Origin: Trileptium ribeirensis
Lineage: Eukaryota; Nematoda; Enoplea; Enoplida; Thoracostomopsidae
Length of the DNA: 64,000 nucleotides
Assembly: GCA_030248225.1 (NCBI GenBank)
Contig: JASANE010010021.1
Location: 1 to 64,000, forward strand
Reading direction: 5' to 3'
Shown piece after piece: positions 1 through 13,060 of the stretch (the first letter of the stretch is position 1; every line of letters starts with the position of its first letter). The notes under the pieces were generated by a model. That model did not search any database. It saw only the letters and a program-made list of their open reading frames with translations, and was not told where the DNA came from. A program made the translations under genes and the position numbers.

Positions 1-829
1 GAAGGAGCTAGGTGATGAGGATGTGCATTTTAGCTGAACACGAACAGCTCCGACCACATCTTCGGGGTTGAAATAAAAAACGGGTTTTTAAAGGGTTCTT
101 TAACAAATTTAGTATACGGGTAGCAGTTTTTCGCAGACTATATCTCGCTACACAGGCTTCGCATCGAAAAACTAAGATCAGAATCCGGTCATCAACATCT
201 ACAACTTTGCTGACCTCGAGCTTTGTGGGACCACTTAATGGGCCGTTGTGGGATCCCAGAATTAACCATTTTTCGAATTACGGTATATTGCTTCGTGCTT
301 ATACGTACGAGTACCTTAGATTATCACGCACACTAAACATAACGGTTTTTCTATTTAAACTTGACTATATCATACACTTTCATGGGATTTCACGTGTTTA
401 TATATAGGTTTTTAGGTACGCTGAATATGACTCTTTGGTTATCTTGAGATCAGTACGAATATTTCCCACCTTCTTTGATGTTATCAATGGATTTAGGGTC
501 TCTGAACCCGATTGGCAAAATACAGTCTGCCTTTTTGTTGTTTGGATTCGTACGTATTGCGCACAGGGCAATAAGAATAGTCTATAAGTTTTTAGGCATG
601 CTGAATACGATGGTTTGTTTATCTAGAGACTAGCACAAATACTTCGTGCGATTTCAGTTTTTGATGGGTTTAGTGCCTACAAGGTTGTACGTTTTTGAAT
701 GGGTTCAGGGTTACAGAGGTTTTAGTGCAGTATGTACATCAAACACAAAGCCTGTTACAAGTGATTACACAAAATTACCACTTGGCAATCCACACATGCT
801 CGGTTTCATCCTCGCTTGCGAGTTGCTAG
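1..829 (+). mobile_element. Helitron-family element, 5' truncated by window edge
   Basis: Non-coding repeat whose right end looks like a Helitron 3' terminus: a short palindrome CTCGCTTGCGAG at about 811-822, four bases, then CTAG (826-829) followed by T. The last 250 bases match the copy ending at 35726 (shared phrases on both sides of a 'cacaaagcctgttac' string), and 1-300 resembles the outer part of IR2 (about 32.0-33.9 kb). No protein-coding potential is seen. The family is known to move by rolling-circle transposition; this copy is non-autonomous. Confidence 0.6.
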
Positions 830-842
830 TAATACTTATCTG

Positions 843-2032
843 CAGGGAGTAACCGGAATTCCGGTTTCGGTTCCGGCGAAAATCGTGTTCCGGTTCCGGT
901 TCCGGCAAAGGGCAAAAACCATACCGGAACCGGAATTCCGGTTTAAAAATTTTGTTTGAAATTTTCCACGTTTTTTGCTTCATCCTGTAATCCAAACATA
1001 TGTAATATATATTATACAATGATCAAGCTCCAATACAACCAAGCAAAAGAAAAGATTAACTAACCAATTTGTCGTGTGAAACGTAACTAGGGCGCATAAT
1101 TTGAGCAGGAATTTTTCATAATAACCTGCAGGAGTTTGTCAAATCAAAGCCAGGTCAATGCTTGTAGCAGCTATTTTACAGATCCAGAAGTCTGTGGGAT
1201 ACGTTTGAATTAAACCGGTCCAACTCGGTAACAGAGTATGGCTTACGCAGAAGAACTTAGGGTATAATATGCTTGTCTAATATAAATTGCGTCAAGCACC
1301 CGCCAGTGCGCTTGTAAAATTGGTAAATCAGTCTAAATTGAAGTAAACTAACGTTATCTGCAACGCAGCTAGAAATTGCTTTCTTGGCAAAGAACTGTAT
1401 TTGTTCAAACTGTGCGTGCAGCATCACAGTGTGTCTCATTTATCGCATTCTGATTAGAAAGTTATCATTATCATCTAACTTACGGGCACTGTTTGTCCAA
1501 AACTTACGGGCACTAGCCTAAACAGTGTCCCTGGCCAGTGATCAGAAAATTACCTTCTATCTATTATTTTCTCTTAGAATCATATAAACCAATAATTTCA
1601 AGTTTCCTACAGAAGAACATGCAACAAACGTATGTGTAGTAAAGGGAGGCGACTGGAGACAGATCGAAATTGTGTATTCTACGGTCCAAACTTTGTAAGC
1701 ACATTCGATTTGACGCAGTATATGCAATGGTGTATAGTGGAAGACATTTTTTGCTCTGAATGTCCAAAAACCGACATATTTGATCGATAAATAAACATTA
1801 TTAGCTTCCTCAGTCTCTTTAAAGTTTCAGAAAGGCAATAATACCATCGCAATATATTAACTTTAATGTAAAAGTTATTTTTAATGCATTTTAAATCCAC
1901 TATACCTTCATTTCTTCCATCATCTGTTTTACTATATACAAATTTCGAAGACCAGGTTCCGGATCCGGTTTAAATGGGCGGTTCCGGTTGCTGGTTCCGG
2001 TTCCGGTAAATTTTGGTTCCGGTTATTCCCTG
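843..2032 (+). mobile_element. Non-autonomous hAT element, family A copy 1 (complete)
   Basis: Ends are CAGGGAGTAACCGGAA and its inverted match TTCCGGTTATTCCCTG. An 8-bp target-site duplication CTTATCTG lies at 835-842 and 2033-2040, the length expected for hAT transposons. Next to both ends are arrays of CCGGTT hexamers, probable transposase-binding repeats (inference). The 1.19-kb interior has no intact transposase. Two further copies are at 48768-49975 (inverted) and 42996-43908 (degenerate). It sits 5 bp downstream of the Helitron end at 829. Confidence 0.9.
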
Positions 2033-2205
2033 CTTATCTGATATGCAAACGCTTATATTATTTTATCTGGAGACCCATAAACAACACATATCCAAATAGC
2101 TCGCACTAGACGAAATTATTCCGGAAAACAAATGGTTTTTACCGACAGTGGACCTTAAAGATAAGTACAATCATGCTTGGATTCTAGATGATCACATCAC
2201 TGTGT

Positions 2206-2880
2206 TCAACGTACCGAAAAAGCGATATAGTCAGAAATGCTCTGAAAGTAATGTATAACTAAACAACTGAATTGGACTATACGTATTTTCGAAATTGTAC
2301 TTGCGACTCCAAGACAACGGAAAATCACAAAAATTTCACGAAGTATACATCCTGGATTCTTTACAACCAAATCGTGTTTAGGGTACAGCATTCTTGATGT
2401 TATGCGTGCAATATAGATATACATAATTTAATAACTCACGACAGACTAAATTCTGGAAATCGGGTTCGTCGACTGTAAAATCTTTTAAACCACTGAAAAT
2501 ATATATATAAATTATGGTAACCATAATTATGCTATACCATAATATATATATTATGGTCAAATTAGACTCTATGTTATAAAACCGCCGTTGTTCAACGGGA
2601 TTTATAGCCTTAATAGTCTTGTGGAGTCGCAAATACGTATTAGCATGCTGAACTTTATTTCTGGCAAAAAGTCAGCGAATCATATTTGGGTTCTCAGAGG
2701 CCCACGAAGTAATCCCCTAGAATACTGTTGCGCAATAAAGTAGTTATTGTCGATGATCTGATTGCCGCTTGTGAATTAACCCAATTTTTTATGCAGCTCC
2801 TCTGTGCCGAGATATAGCTTGCGAACTACTGGTACCCGTTTGGCTAGAATTGGCAAAGCAATCTGAAAACCCAGTTTTTG
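2206..2880 (-). mobile_element. Old fragment of the Helitron family, minus orientation
   Basis: Read on the minus strand this stretch follows, with much divergence, the same order of phrases as 33.8-34.2 kb: an 'atatctcg..acac' segment, 'aatcagatcgt', then a 'ggat..gatggttttgctatctagag'-like segment. No complete end is visible. It is older than the other copies judging by divergence. Confidence 0.4.
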
Positions 2881-3452
2881 GCCATTTTGACTAAAAGATG
2901 GAATATAGCCTTCTTAACGTTCAACTAAACGACACGTCATATTTTTGCTGTCGAATAAAACATTTTGTGGAAATCCATCCATGCGAAAGTGCGTTATAAT
3001 AACGTCGACAGACATAAATGAATTAATCACAGTTTTGCTCCCTAGCGCTCGCAGTGGAAACGCCTTTCGCGTCGTTCGTTCTGTTTGAATAACTATTAAC
3101 CGACATGTTTCCTTACCTATATGAGAAGCAATTTTTTTTCAAAGATTCGTATGGGTTTTTTTCGTGTACTTTTTCTAAAAAATATTGGACATTTTGAACT
3201 TTCTTGTTCGTTACGCGTTAAAAATGTTATTTTCAACGCATATATACCTCATAGCTTTGTATCCAGATTGAGCCAGTTGGAAAACGCTCCCTTTTACATT
3301 TATGAAAGTTTCACGCACTGTTTATATTGTCAACATACTAACTGATAAATCTTAGTTTACAGCTTAATCGTTAGACATCGGAGTGTTGTGTTACTCTAAG
3401 AGATTATAGTGGGGCTTTGCTTTGGGGTTTACTAACTTGACATGGAGTTGTT
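2881..3452. other. No recognisable feature
   Basis: AT-rich sequence between an old Helitron fragment and the start of inverted repeat IR1. An open frame at 3121-3345 gives a Phe-rich peptide with no motif and no splice context. Nothing supports a gene. Confidence 0.5.
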
Positions 3453-3727
3453 CCGTCAGAACATGTTAGAGAGAAAAGTGAGGAAAATATTGTATGAAGC
3501 GCAGAACGTTTTGATTAGTGTTTTACTGTAACCAAAATGTTGCATATGCAAGATAAGACTTTTCAATGAATATCAGTTCCAAATGGACATAAGTTTGCTG
3601 TGTTAAGACTCGAACCAAAATTAAATTAACTTTGGACTGAGGTCAAAGATAGCATTGAACCTGGAATTTTCGACCAAAACTTCGCGATATTTCCAAACAA
3701 CGTTCAGTTTAGTTTTTTACAGTTATG

Positions 3728-4159
3728 CTGTAGCCTGTCCACATCCCTACGAAAAGTCGGGGACATGTTCTTTCTTGGGTATAAATTTGAAAGTGGGACT
3801 AGGGGACAAATCTTACATAAAAATCCTAAATATTCCCATGTTTTCTTGTTGTTTTAGTTTGTGAATGGATTTTCAACCTATAAAACGATGTTTCAGCATA
3901 ATAAACAGTTATAATTATATAATTGTACATCTAGGTTGGAACGGTTGTGGACGACGGTTTCGAAATATTTCATCTAAGTGATTTCAACATTAAAAAAACA
4001 ATTTGCAAACAACAAACATAAATTTTCAGACATACAAAATTCTTGGATTTTGTTGAACGTGGTGGGTTTCGGTCAAGTGGGGGCGGGGCGGACATGGCTG
4101 AAAATTTCACAAACGGGGTGGGAGGTTCCGCACTCTCCTACCCACTGTGGAGAGGCCAG
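3728..4159. mobile_element. MITE of the CTGGCCTGTCCACA family (diverged copy, IR1 left arm)
   Basis: Degenerate ends ctgtagCCTGTCCACA and ACTGTGGagaGGCCAG, a G/C-rich subterminal zone and an AT-rich middle with conserved 'acaatttgcaaac' and 'aaattttcagaca' phrases shared with copies at 18778-19108, 38537-38926 and 40382-40739. This copy is longer and more diverged than the others; no target duplication is visible. Confidence 0.65.
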
Positions 4160-6222
4160 ATGTTTTTGAATGTCTTTTACATAATTTTAGATTATGTATA
4201 TAATTATTTCAAAGGTTTTTTGATTGTTTCTGTCGCATTTTATAAATTTCGATGTGTTTCGCCCCTACCACCCATTCGGGGGTGTAAAATTGCAACGAAA
4301 ATATAGCTAGCTAAGTGGAGCGAGCGAAGCCATATTGCTTCGACGAGGCAGTTACAAACTGGGCGGAGGGACAACTGTCCGTGGTGATGCGGTACATGAG
4401 GCGGGATGATGTTAGCGGTGGTGGCAGACTGGTTCGTGAAAAAAACGTCAAAATAATGAAGTGGGGCCATGAACCGGGTAGTACATATTTTCACGAACCG
4501 CGGCTATAACAAGTATATATTACTGTAAATATAGCGACTCACTGTTAGTTTATCACTGATATTTTGGAGTGGCATCAATTATTATCATCATTGTGTTGAA
4601 GTGGACAAAATCGCTACATTTACAATGGGGTTAATTCTTAATCTAGTGGAATATATAATGTATGTTCTATCTTTTTGTCATTAGGTGTATATATACTAAT
4701 AATGAAGATCAATATATTAGCGATTCGCTAATTTCAGCTATAGTTTTGTGATGTAATTTACCCTGGGGTTGACAAAAGTATAGCAACATAGGATTTATAT
4801 ATTTGACCCACGCCGACGTTACATGGGGGTTTCGTTGACTTAAAACAAATCAGATGTGCCACTTCGGTGTGATCAGGTGGCATACCCGAATCTACTCTGT
4901 CGAATTACGAAGTATCAAAAATGTTATTTTTACGTATATAGAACATGTTTTAAAAATGGCTTTTTAGTGTAATTTTGGCTTCTATAATCATTTACTTGTT
5001 TGTTGGTATTCGTTCTAGCGAAATACATACGTGGACATAATTTTTCGCTTACTTTAACTTTTTTCTCTTAACTTGTGTTGCTTACGGTGCATGGAAAACA
5101 CCTAAGAGAGATTTGCAGTACCACCCTCTCCAACTCTGAAGACCCCAGTGCTGTATAATATACGTTTTAGCTATGGTTATAGATAGAGATCGTTCAGAAT
5201 AGAACTAAATTTTTGCTTACTAATCAAACCATGCTGATTATGGTATATTAATGTTAGTGCAATAATATGTTAGCCAAAGGGGCCATTTTCTTGTAATCAC
5301 AATATTATATTTTCTGCCGAGTGATGTACTAATTGAATATTATTGTGTGATGCATATACTAGTTGAATATTATTGTACTAAAAATTCATTAGCCCGCTGG
5401 GTTACCCTGAGTAATAGCAACCATTTTGGCCTTCTGTTGCTGCGTAAGCTTTGAGTGAACTAAACAAATGCTGCAGCAATTTTTACGATGGTTTCAGTGG
5501 TTCAGCAAACAGGAAAGACGCATACGTTAGGATATATAATGTGATACACATTGTCCTTCTAGAAGTGTGGTGCTTTTGTAACGGCTTTGGTAGTTCTACC
5601 CGCGAAATTCTGGTAGCCATCTGCCCGTGTTTTTATCCTGCCACGTTGGTCCGGTTTATTGCTGTTAATTATATTCTACCCGCTCTAATTTATTAAGCCT
5701 ATAATATTTATTTTATAGTGTTTCAGTCTTCTTTGGTAAACCCGCACCGTAGTTCAAATGACCCGTAACGCAGCATACATTTATTAAAACGTGGCCGAGG
5801 GGTCTAAGGTGCTGTACCGTCTTATCTGTCCAGAAAGTATGTGATAAGCTCCCATCTGCACCTGAGGTTGCATATTTGGAGGCGTTTTTGTTCTAAGCAA
5901 ATAAATGACGCCCCTTACACGTAAATCATTATGGGAATAACATGGCGCTATGAAAAAGTCATCGAAGAACATAATTGTGTCGTTTATTCTTGATGTAGAA
6001 TTGATAAACAATGAAATCATATGCTAAACTCGAGACTAGGTAGGTTCACAAACATTAACAAGCAGAACTTAGGTGCATAAATCACAATATAGCTCGCTTC
6101 AGATTAAGCATATGATTCCATAATTGTAGAAACCCAATGGTCCCTGCGACGCATCTAGTATTATTTTGATTGTATTTCAAGGCATACCATTCTCAATATG
6201 TTCAAGCAGCGCAAACAGTTGC
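4160..6222. other. IR1 left arm interior, no gene recognised
   Basis: About 2 kb of low-GC DNA. A short open frame at 5451-5696 is present in both arms but has no splice sites or family signature that I trust. Nothing else supports coding. Confidence 0.45.
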
Positions 6223-7219
6223 CCCCAAACAACCCGTAATATATTCGCTTTGAAAAAGTATAACGCTTCGTCAACAATGTCTTCACCAGCTAAAAAGCAA
6301 CATTTACAATCAAACTTTATACAAATATTGATGTTATGCATGATAAATGTCGCGATAAATGTTGCAAAGTGGTATACAGATGCGCACGGCGAGATGTAGT
6401 ATATGTACCAAAATAATAGCTTTACGCTAACTCATCCTTTAAAAAAAGCAATTTTTGTTTGGAAATGCTAAAAATAGGCTAACACGATTAACTAATTAAT
6501 TAATTACTAATAAGTTAAAGCATGTTTTGACAAAAACTATATGTCTTGCGCCTGTCGCATATTACGCCGTTCAAACAAAAAAATTAATTTGGCCCAGTAG
6601 TTATTGTAGAGTGCGACGTACGTACATACAGTGCCAATTTTTCCCACTCTGACGAAAATAAAAACGCTTCGCTTCACACCGTTCAATAATTCGTATGCAA
6701 AATCAGGCCTTGGACGCAAAGCGGCTCTGCCAATTTCAACAGATTTTTTGTCTTATTTGTCTGCAATTCTTCATTTTTGACCAAAAATTTGCAATGCTAC
6801 TGATTTCGCCAAAAAGCCACCGTGGCTTAACAAAACTACAGTGTCCTTGAAAATATATTATATAATAGACTTTTGTTACCAAAAGTTTTGACTTACAGCA
6901 ATATGCATGAACAAAGTTATTTGGACATATAAGGCAGTATCTAAATTTATCGGACGAAGTTCAAACCAAAAAAGTATGAAATATGGTTAAAAGAAAAATA
7001 TCCGGAGATCATAAGCTTTCCCTTGATGATAAAATTACCCAAGTTCACCCAGGTTGCTGCAAAATTACCTAACAATTTTCACTGAACAAAAAGGTAGGAT
7101 AGCAATGTTTCCAAATTATCGTTATAATAGTCTCTCAACTAATGTATATAACAGAAAAATTACATTCACGAGGCGCTGGTCCTTTGAAATTACTTCTGAG
7201 CGGTAGCAGTGCCATATTA
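6223..7219. other. Spacer of IR1
   Basis: One kilobase without a counterpart on the opposite arm. Sequence is AT-rich with a run of 'attaatta' near 6490-6505. No gene, no terminal repeats found. Confidence 0.6.
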
Positions 7220-8922
7220 CCAACTGTTTGCGGTGCTTGAACATATTGAGAATGGTATGCCTGAAATACAATCAAAATAATACTAGATGCGTCGCAGGGA
7301 CCATTGGGTTTCTACAATTATGGAATCATATGCTTAATCTGAAGCGAGCTATATTGTGATTTATGCACCTAAGTTCTGCTTGTTAATGTTTGTGAACCTA
7401 CCTAGTCTCGAGTTTAGCATATGATTTCATTGTTTATCAATTCACATCAAGAATAAACGACACAATTATGTCTTCGATGACTTTTTCATAGCGCCATGTT
7501 ATTCCCATAATGATTTACGTGTAAGGAGCGTCATTTATTTGCTTAGAACAAAAACGCCTCCAAATATGCAACTCAGGTGCAGATGGGAGCTTATCACATA
7601 CTTTCTGGACAGATAAGACGGTACAGCACCTTAGACCCCTCGGCCACGTTTTAATAAATGTATGCTGCATTACGGGTCATTTGAACTACGGTGCGGGTTT
7701 ACCAAAGAAGACTGAAACACTATAAAATAAATATTATAGGCTTAATAAATTAGAGCGGGTAGAATATAATTAACAGCAATAAACCGGACCAACGTGGCAG
7801 GATAAAAACACGGGCAGATGGCTACCAGAATTTCGCGGGTAGAACTACCAAAGCCGTTACAAAAGCACCACACTTCTAGAAGGACAATGTGTATCACATT
7901 ATATATCCTAACGTATGCGTCTTTCCTGTTTGCTGAACCACTGAAACCATCGTAAAAATTGCTGCAGCATTTGTTTAGTTCACTCGAAGGTTACGCAGCA
8001 ACAGAAGGCCAAAATGGTTGCTATTACTCAGGGTAACCCAGCGGGCTAATGAATTTTTAGTACAATAATATTCAACTAGTATATGCATCACACAATAATA
8101 TTCAATTAGTACATCACTCGGCAGAAAATATAATATTGTGATTACAAGAAAATGGCCCCTTTGGCTAACATATTATTGCACTAACATTAATATACCATAA
8201 TCAGCATGGTTTGATTAGTAAGCAAAAATTTAGTTCTATTCTGAACGATCTCTATCTATAACCATAGCTAAAACGTATATTATACAGCACTGAGGTCTTC
8301 AGAGTTGGAGAGGGTGGTACTGCAAATCTCTCTTAGGTGTTTTCCATGCACCGTAAGCAACACAAGTTAAGAGAAAAAAGTTAAAGTAAGCGAAAAATTA
8401 TGTCCACGTATGTATTTCGCTAGAACGAATACCAACAAACAAGTAAATGATTATAGAAGCCAAAATTACACTAAAAAGCCATTTTTAAAACATGTTCTAT
8501 ATACGTAAAAATAACATTTTTGATACTTCGTAATTCGACAGAGTAGATTCGGGTATGCCACCTGATCACACCGAAGTGGCACATCTGATTTGTTTTAAGT
8601 CAACGAAACCCCCATGTAACGTCGGAGTGGGTCAAATATATAAATCCTATGTTGTTATACTTTTGTCAACCCCAGGGTAAATTACATCACAAAACTATAG
8701 CTGAAATTAGCGAATCGCTAATATATTGATCTTCATTATTAGTATATATACACCTAATGACAAAAAGATAGAACATAAATTATATATTCCACTAGATTAA
8801 GAATTAACCCCATTATAAATGTAGCGATTTTGTCCACTTCAACACAATGTTGATGCCACTCCAAAATATCAGTGATAAACTAACAGTGAGTCGCTATATT
8901 TACAGTAATATATACTTGTTAT

Positions 8923-9728
8923 TAGAGTTGCAGCCGGGTCCGGGTCCGGGTATTTTTCGAAGAAAAATCCGGGTCCGGGTATTTACCTCCAACAAATTCC
9001 GGGTCCGGGTATTCTTCCAAAGAAAATTCCGGGTCCGGGTCCGGGAATTGTAAAAATACCCGGACCAAAGTTCAACAGTGTTGCTGTTGCCATATATACG
9101 CATTGAGCAAGGGCGTTGGATCATGTAAAGCGTTGAAATGAAACAGCATTCGTTTCTTGATATTGCGTTTATACCTGATCGCGTTCGTTAGCGTGTAGCA
9201 ATAATTGCGTTCTTTTGTGCAAAAAGCTAAGGTCAAAAATAAGGTGGTTAGGGCTGGCAATCTACTCCGAATGTTTTGTACCTAAGTACTATATATACGA
9301 CGTATAGCACGAGAGTAACAACGCATGGTTTAGAAACCGAGACTGAAAAACCTTGTGACAGTTCGTACGTTGTTAACGCCTTGCAAAGATATGTAAACAA
9401 GCGAGTATATTTCTATTTTAGAAGCGAGCCTAGGAATTTCACCTCTAGTAGGTGCGCATCTTCTCCATTGTTTCGACATTATGGCCCTGGCTATTTTACC
9501 CCCTTACAATTTTTATTCTCTCGTCAACTTCTGGGTATTCCGGGTATTTTGTTTCAAAATTCCGGGTCCGGGTATTTGCCTCCAACAAATTCCGGGTATT
9601 TCTTTCCAAAAATTCCGGGTCCGGGTCCGGGTATTTCTTTCCAAAAATTCCGGGTCGGGGTCCGGGTATTTCTTTCCAAAAATTCCGGGTCCGGGTCCGG
9701 GTATTAATTTTTAACTTTTGCAACTCTA
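8923..9728 (+). mobile_element. Non-autonomous hAT element, family B (complete), only in right arm
   Basis: Ends TAGAGTTGCA and TGCAACTCTA are inverted repeats, flanked by the 8-bp target duplication CTTGTTAT (8915-8922 and 9729-9736). The empty site is preserved in the left arm near 4503-4512, where the sequence reads through without the insert. Both subterminal regions hold runs of CCGGGT. Open frames here are low-complexity translations of those runs. No transposase. This insertion is younger than the IR1 duplication. Confidence 0.93.
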
Positions 9729-10082
9729 CTTGTTATAGCCGCGGTTCGTGAAAATATGTACTACCCGGTTCATGGCCCCACTTCATTATTCTGACGTTTT
9801 TTTCACGAACCAGTCTGCCACCACCGCTAACATCATCCCTCCTCATGTACCGCATCACCACGGACAGTTGTCCCTCCGCCCAGTTTGTAACTGCCTCGTC
9901 GAAGCAATATGCCTTCGCTCGCTCCACTTAGCTAGCTATATTTTCGTTGCAATTTTACACCCCCGAATGGGTGGTAGGGGCGAAACACATCGAAATTTAT
10001 AAAATGCGACAGAAACAATCAAAAAACCTTTGAAATAATTATATACATAATCTAAAATTATGTAAAAGACATTCAAAAACAT

Positions 10083-10514
10083 CTGGCCTCTCCACAGTGG
10101 GTAGGAGAGTGCGGAACCTCCCACCCCGTTTGTGAAATTTTCAGCCATGTCCGCCCCGCCCCCACTTGACCGAAACCCACCACGTTCAACAAAATCCAAG
10201 AATTTTGTATGTCTGAAAATTTATGTTTGTTGTTTGCAAATTGTTTTTTTAATGTTGAAATCACTTAGATGAAATATTTCGAAACCGTCGTCCACAACCG
10301 TTCCAACCTAGATGTACAATTATATAATTATAACTGTTTATTATGCTGAAACATCGTTTTATAGGTTGAAAATCCATTCACAAACTAAAACAACAAGAAA
10401 ACATGGGAATATTTAGGATTTTTATGTAAGATTTGTCCCCTAGTCCCACTTTCAAATTTATACCCAAGAAAGAACATGTCCCCGACTTTTCGTAGGGATG
10501 TGGACAGGCTACAG
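10083..10514. mobile_element. MITE of the CTGGCCTGTCCACA family (IR1 right arm)
   Basis: Mirror copy of 3728-4159 (coordinate sum 14242) with nearly identical sequence. It predates the IR1 duplication. Confidence 0.65.
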
Positions 10515-11224
10515 CATAACTGTAAAAAACTAAACTGAACGTTGTTTGGAAATATCGCGAAGTTTTGGTCGAAAATTCCAGGTTCAATGCTATCTTTGAC
10601 CTCAGTCCAAAGTTAATTTAATTTTGGTTCGAGTCTTAACACAGCAAACTTATGTCCATTTGGAACTGATATTCATTGAAAAGTCTTATCTTGCATATGC
10701 AACATTTTGTTTACAGTAAAACACTAATCAAAACGTTCTGCGCTTCATACAATATTTTCCTCACTTTTCTCTCTAACATGTTCTGACGGGAATAACTGTA
10801 CTACCCCGTACCTGAGACCCCATAAATCCAGAACCAAAGCCTTAAAGGAAAAACAAAAAAGAGACATCGGCATTTATCATTTTACTACAAAATAAAACCA
10901 TCTAGAGAAAAAATTCCAAAGTTAAGATTAAAATAACCTTGTTTCCGTGAAGGGTAATAAAATGTGAAAGGTACTAAAACGTGAGGGGTACCAAAAACCC
11001 ACATTTTGACCCCTGACCCCGGAATCAGACCCCAAATCAAAAAACGCTCGAGGATGCACACGGTAAATCGACTATGCCGGTTCGAGTGAACCCAAGATCA
11101 TGAAAATCGAAGGCGTTCCCGAGTTATGGCCGATCACACACACGCACACGGTATTTAAAAGATTTCACCCCTGCAACACAAAATCTCCACTACGTTCTGA
11201 CAAAACATTCTGCATGCGCCGTAG

Positions 11225-11370
11225 TAATACATATAGTCGCGACCAAAAATAAGACCAATCGAAAACGGTAGCAAAATTGAAATAGCATCGATCGAAATTT
11301 GGTTTAATCGCAATTGATAGAAATTTTAATCAATTATGTTGGTACTTATTTCTGGCCGTCACGGAAAATT
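11225..11370 (-). mobile_element. Mariner-like MITE, IR2 left arm
   Basis: Mirror of 34255-34395. Opposing ends read AGTCGCGACCAAAAATAAG and, inverted, GTGACGGCCAGAAATAAG, around a core with 'atcgatcgaaattt'. The ends resemble the Tc1/mariner type, but a clean TA duplication cannot be fixed. Confidence 0.4.
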
Positions 11371-12808
11371 CTGGCGATTGGGTTCATTGACTCTAAACCT
11401 ATTGAAAACAACTGAAAATGCATGAAATATTCGTGTTGGACTCTAAATAACCAAACCAATACCGGAAAACCCTATATAGGCTATGCACGATACATAACCA
11501 TAAACTGGGAATCTTGATAGTCGACCGTAAAACCCTTGCAACCGCATGAAAAGTATATGGTCATGATGGGATCTAGATAGCAAAACCATCGTATCCAGCG
11601 TGCTTGATAACCTAATACGCACTCATCGCTAGGTAAAACACACAATAACATACCGAAATCTTAAAAAAACGCTATTTCTGACACAAGGTCGGCCCTATGT
11701 GGCCCCAACGCGGCACAGTGAGTGACTTCACAAAAAAAAGTCGTGATCAGTAACGATCTGATTCAATGTGGTGATCTCAGTTTTCGAAGCGAGGCCCGTG
11801 TCGCGAGATATATGCTACAAAATACGGTACCCGTACGGCCAGATTTGGCAAACTGGGGTCTCCATTCGCGCAAAAATTTGCCAGGGGCCCCTAGTTCCGA
11901 ACCCGGGGCGCACGATTTTGCCAGAAGGCATTTTGCTAAGAGAAAAAGATTAAAAATCGTGTCAGAAACACTGCCAAATCCCTTTTGATTGAGATAAACG
12001 ATTTTGAAGCAAATTTTGACAGTTTGCGAAATTTTTGGCTTCAGAACGGAAAGTTAGTACAAATTGTATACACTCTGGAAACAAAAAATTTACCAAGAGG
12101 CAATGAACCGGGGAAGCCCAAGGCAATGAACCGGTGGGGGCACCTGTTTTAAACCAGGGGGAACCGAAAAATGCCAGGGTCCCCTATTTGGAGAGTCCAT
12201 GGCAAAGAACTCTTAAAAAAGTTTTTGCCATTTGTCCTTGAAGATGGCCGGAGATGTTCGCGTTCAACTAAAAGGCAAATCCTAGTTACTTTTGCCATCG
12301 AAAAAAAACCCCCTGAGTATATAGTGCGATGCCCCTTGAGGCTTCGTACCACCACTACCCCGCCCTTCCTTCCCCACGCCAAAAGCGCACGGAAGATTTT
12401 GGTAAAAATATGCAAAAATCGAATAAAATAAAATTTTTGAGTCCCAAAAATTTTGAAAATTTATCCCTCTTCCCTGTGAAGGACCTCCCAAAAGTACCGA
12501 CTCTCCCTCTTGGGACCTTGGGCCTCGTGCATGCATTGTTTTGGCCTAACAGTTAATTACTGACCCTGAAAGCGCTGCAAAAACATGTTTATTAAGGGTA
12601 AAACAATTTTTGAAATGTTTACGTTTTTAAACTTTAACTCCAAAATTCAATTTTAGAAAAAAAATTTCTTTATGTAAACTCCGGATATTTATTATTTAAA
12701 TTTGCCTTTTCTTATAACTTGCATTAGAGACAACAATAACATCACATTTTCATATACATATACTGAGTCAACACATTTTCATAAACATATACTGAGTCAA
12801 TCGCTTAC

Positions 12809-12990
12809 CGACAACTGAACGCAAATATAGGCAGGAATGTTCCGATGCAGCTGCGCAGTTGAGGATTATCCTTTGATACATCGCAGAACCACATCAAAGT
12901 TAATCGACACAACAGTTTCGGTGAATATATGACTTGATGAAGCAACAATTTGCATATACCTTCAGCGATAAGAAAGTGTAGCTCACTTTC
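12809..12990 (-). pseudogene. NCAPG: NCAPG exon copy (matches 32632-32813), antisense duplicate
   Basis: Inverted copy in the IR2 left arm of the exon encoding the segment with GICKLLLH, LTLMWF and FLPIFAFSC. Splice acceptor and donor dinucleotides are preserved and the reading frame is open. It cannot be spliced to the downstream exons because it points away from them. Classed as pseudogene because a companion exon at 19247-19353 is frame-broken. Confidence 0.88.
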
Positions 12991-13017
12991 CTAAAAATGC
13001 AATATTAAATTAAACTA

Positions 13018-13060
13018 CTAGTCTCTCTCAAGCGATAGTGAAACGGAGCGAGCGTGGTTT
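13018..13060 (-). mobile_element. Helitron 3' terminus, IR2 left arm
   Basis: Mirror of the terminus at 32604. On the minus strand: CGCTCGCTCCGTTTCAC, a decayed hairpin, then CTAG (13021-13018) followed by T. It is 27 bp from the exon copy at 12990. Confidence 0.55.

Larger units (their letters stand above)
3453..6222 (+). repeat. Inverted repeat IR1, left arm
   Basis: Reverse-complement partner of 7220-10789. Coordinate sums of matching points are 14242 outside the hAT-B insertion and about 13438-13442 inside it, so the alignment is nearly gap-free apart from that insertion. It starts at CCGTCAGAACATG (3453), pairing with CATGTTCTGACGG ending at 10789, and ends at CAGTTG (6222), pairing with CAACTG at 7220. 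Holds a MITE at 3728-4159; the rest has no recognised gene. Confidence 0.93.
7220..10789 (-). repeat. Inverted repeat IR1, right arm
   Basis: Inverted copy of 3453-6222. It is longer because an 814-bp block (806-bp hAT-B element plus an 8-bp target duplication) lies at 8923-9736; without it the arm is about 2756 bp against 2770 bp on the left. Small substitutions distinguish the arms, for example around 7500-7530 against 5890-5920. Its outer end is only 12 bp from the outer end of IR2. Confidence 0.93.

Noticed and set aside
5451..5696. Peptides resembling the kinesin motor: DGFSG in one frame and QQTGKTHTLG in another, a few bases apart
   Set aside because: The P-loop glycines are incomplete, the two pieces are in different frames, and nothing before or after continues a motor domain. 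Probably chance; a protein search of both IR1 arms would settle it.
9276..9751. Overlapping open frames of up to 143 codons with repeated Phe-Arg-Val-Arg-Val / Gly-Pro-Gly
   Set aside because: They are translations of the CCGGGT hexamer arrays in the hAT-B ends.
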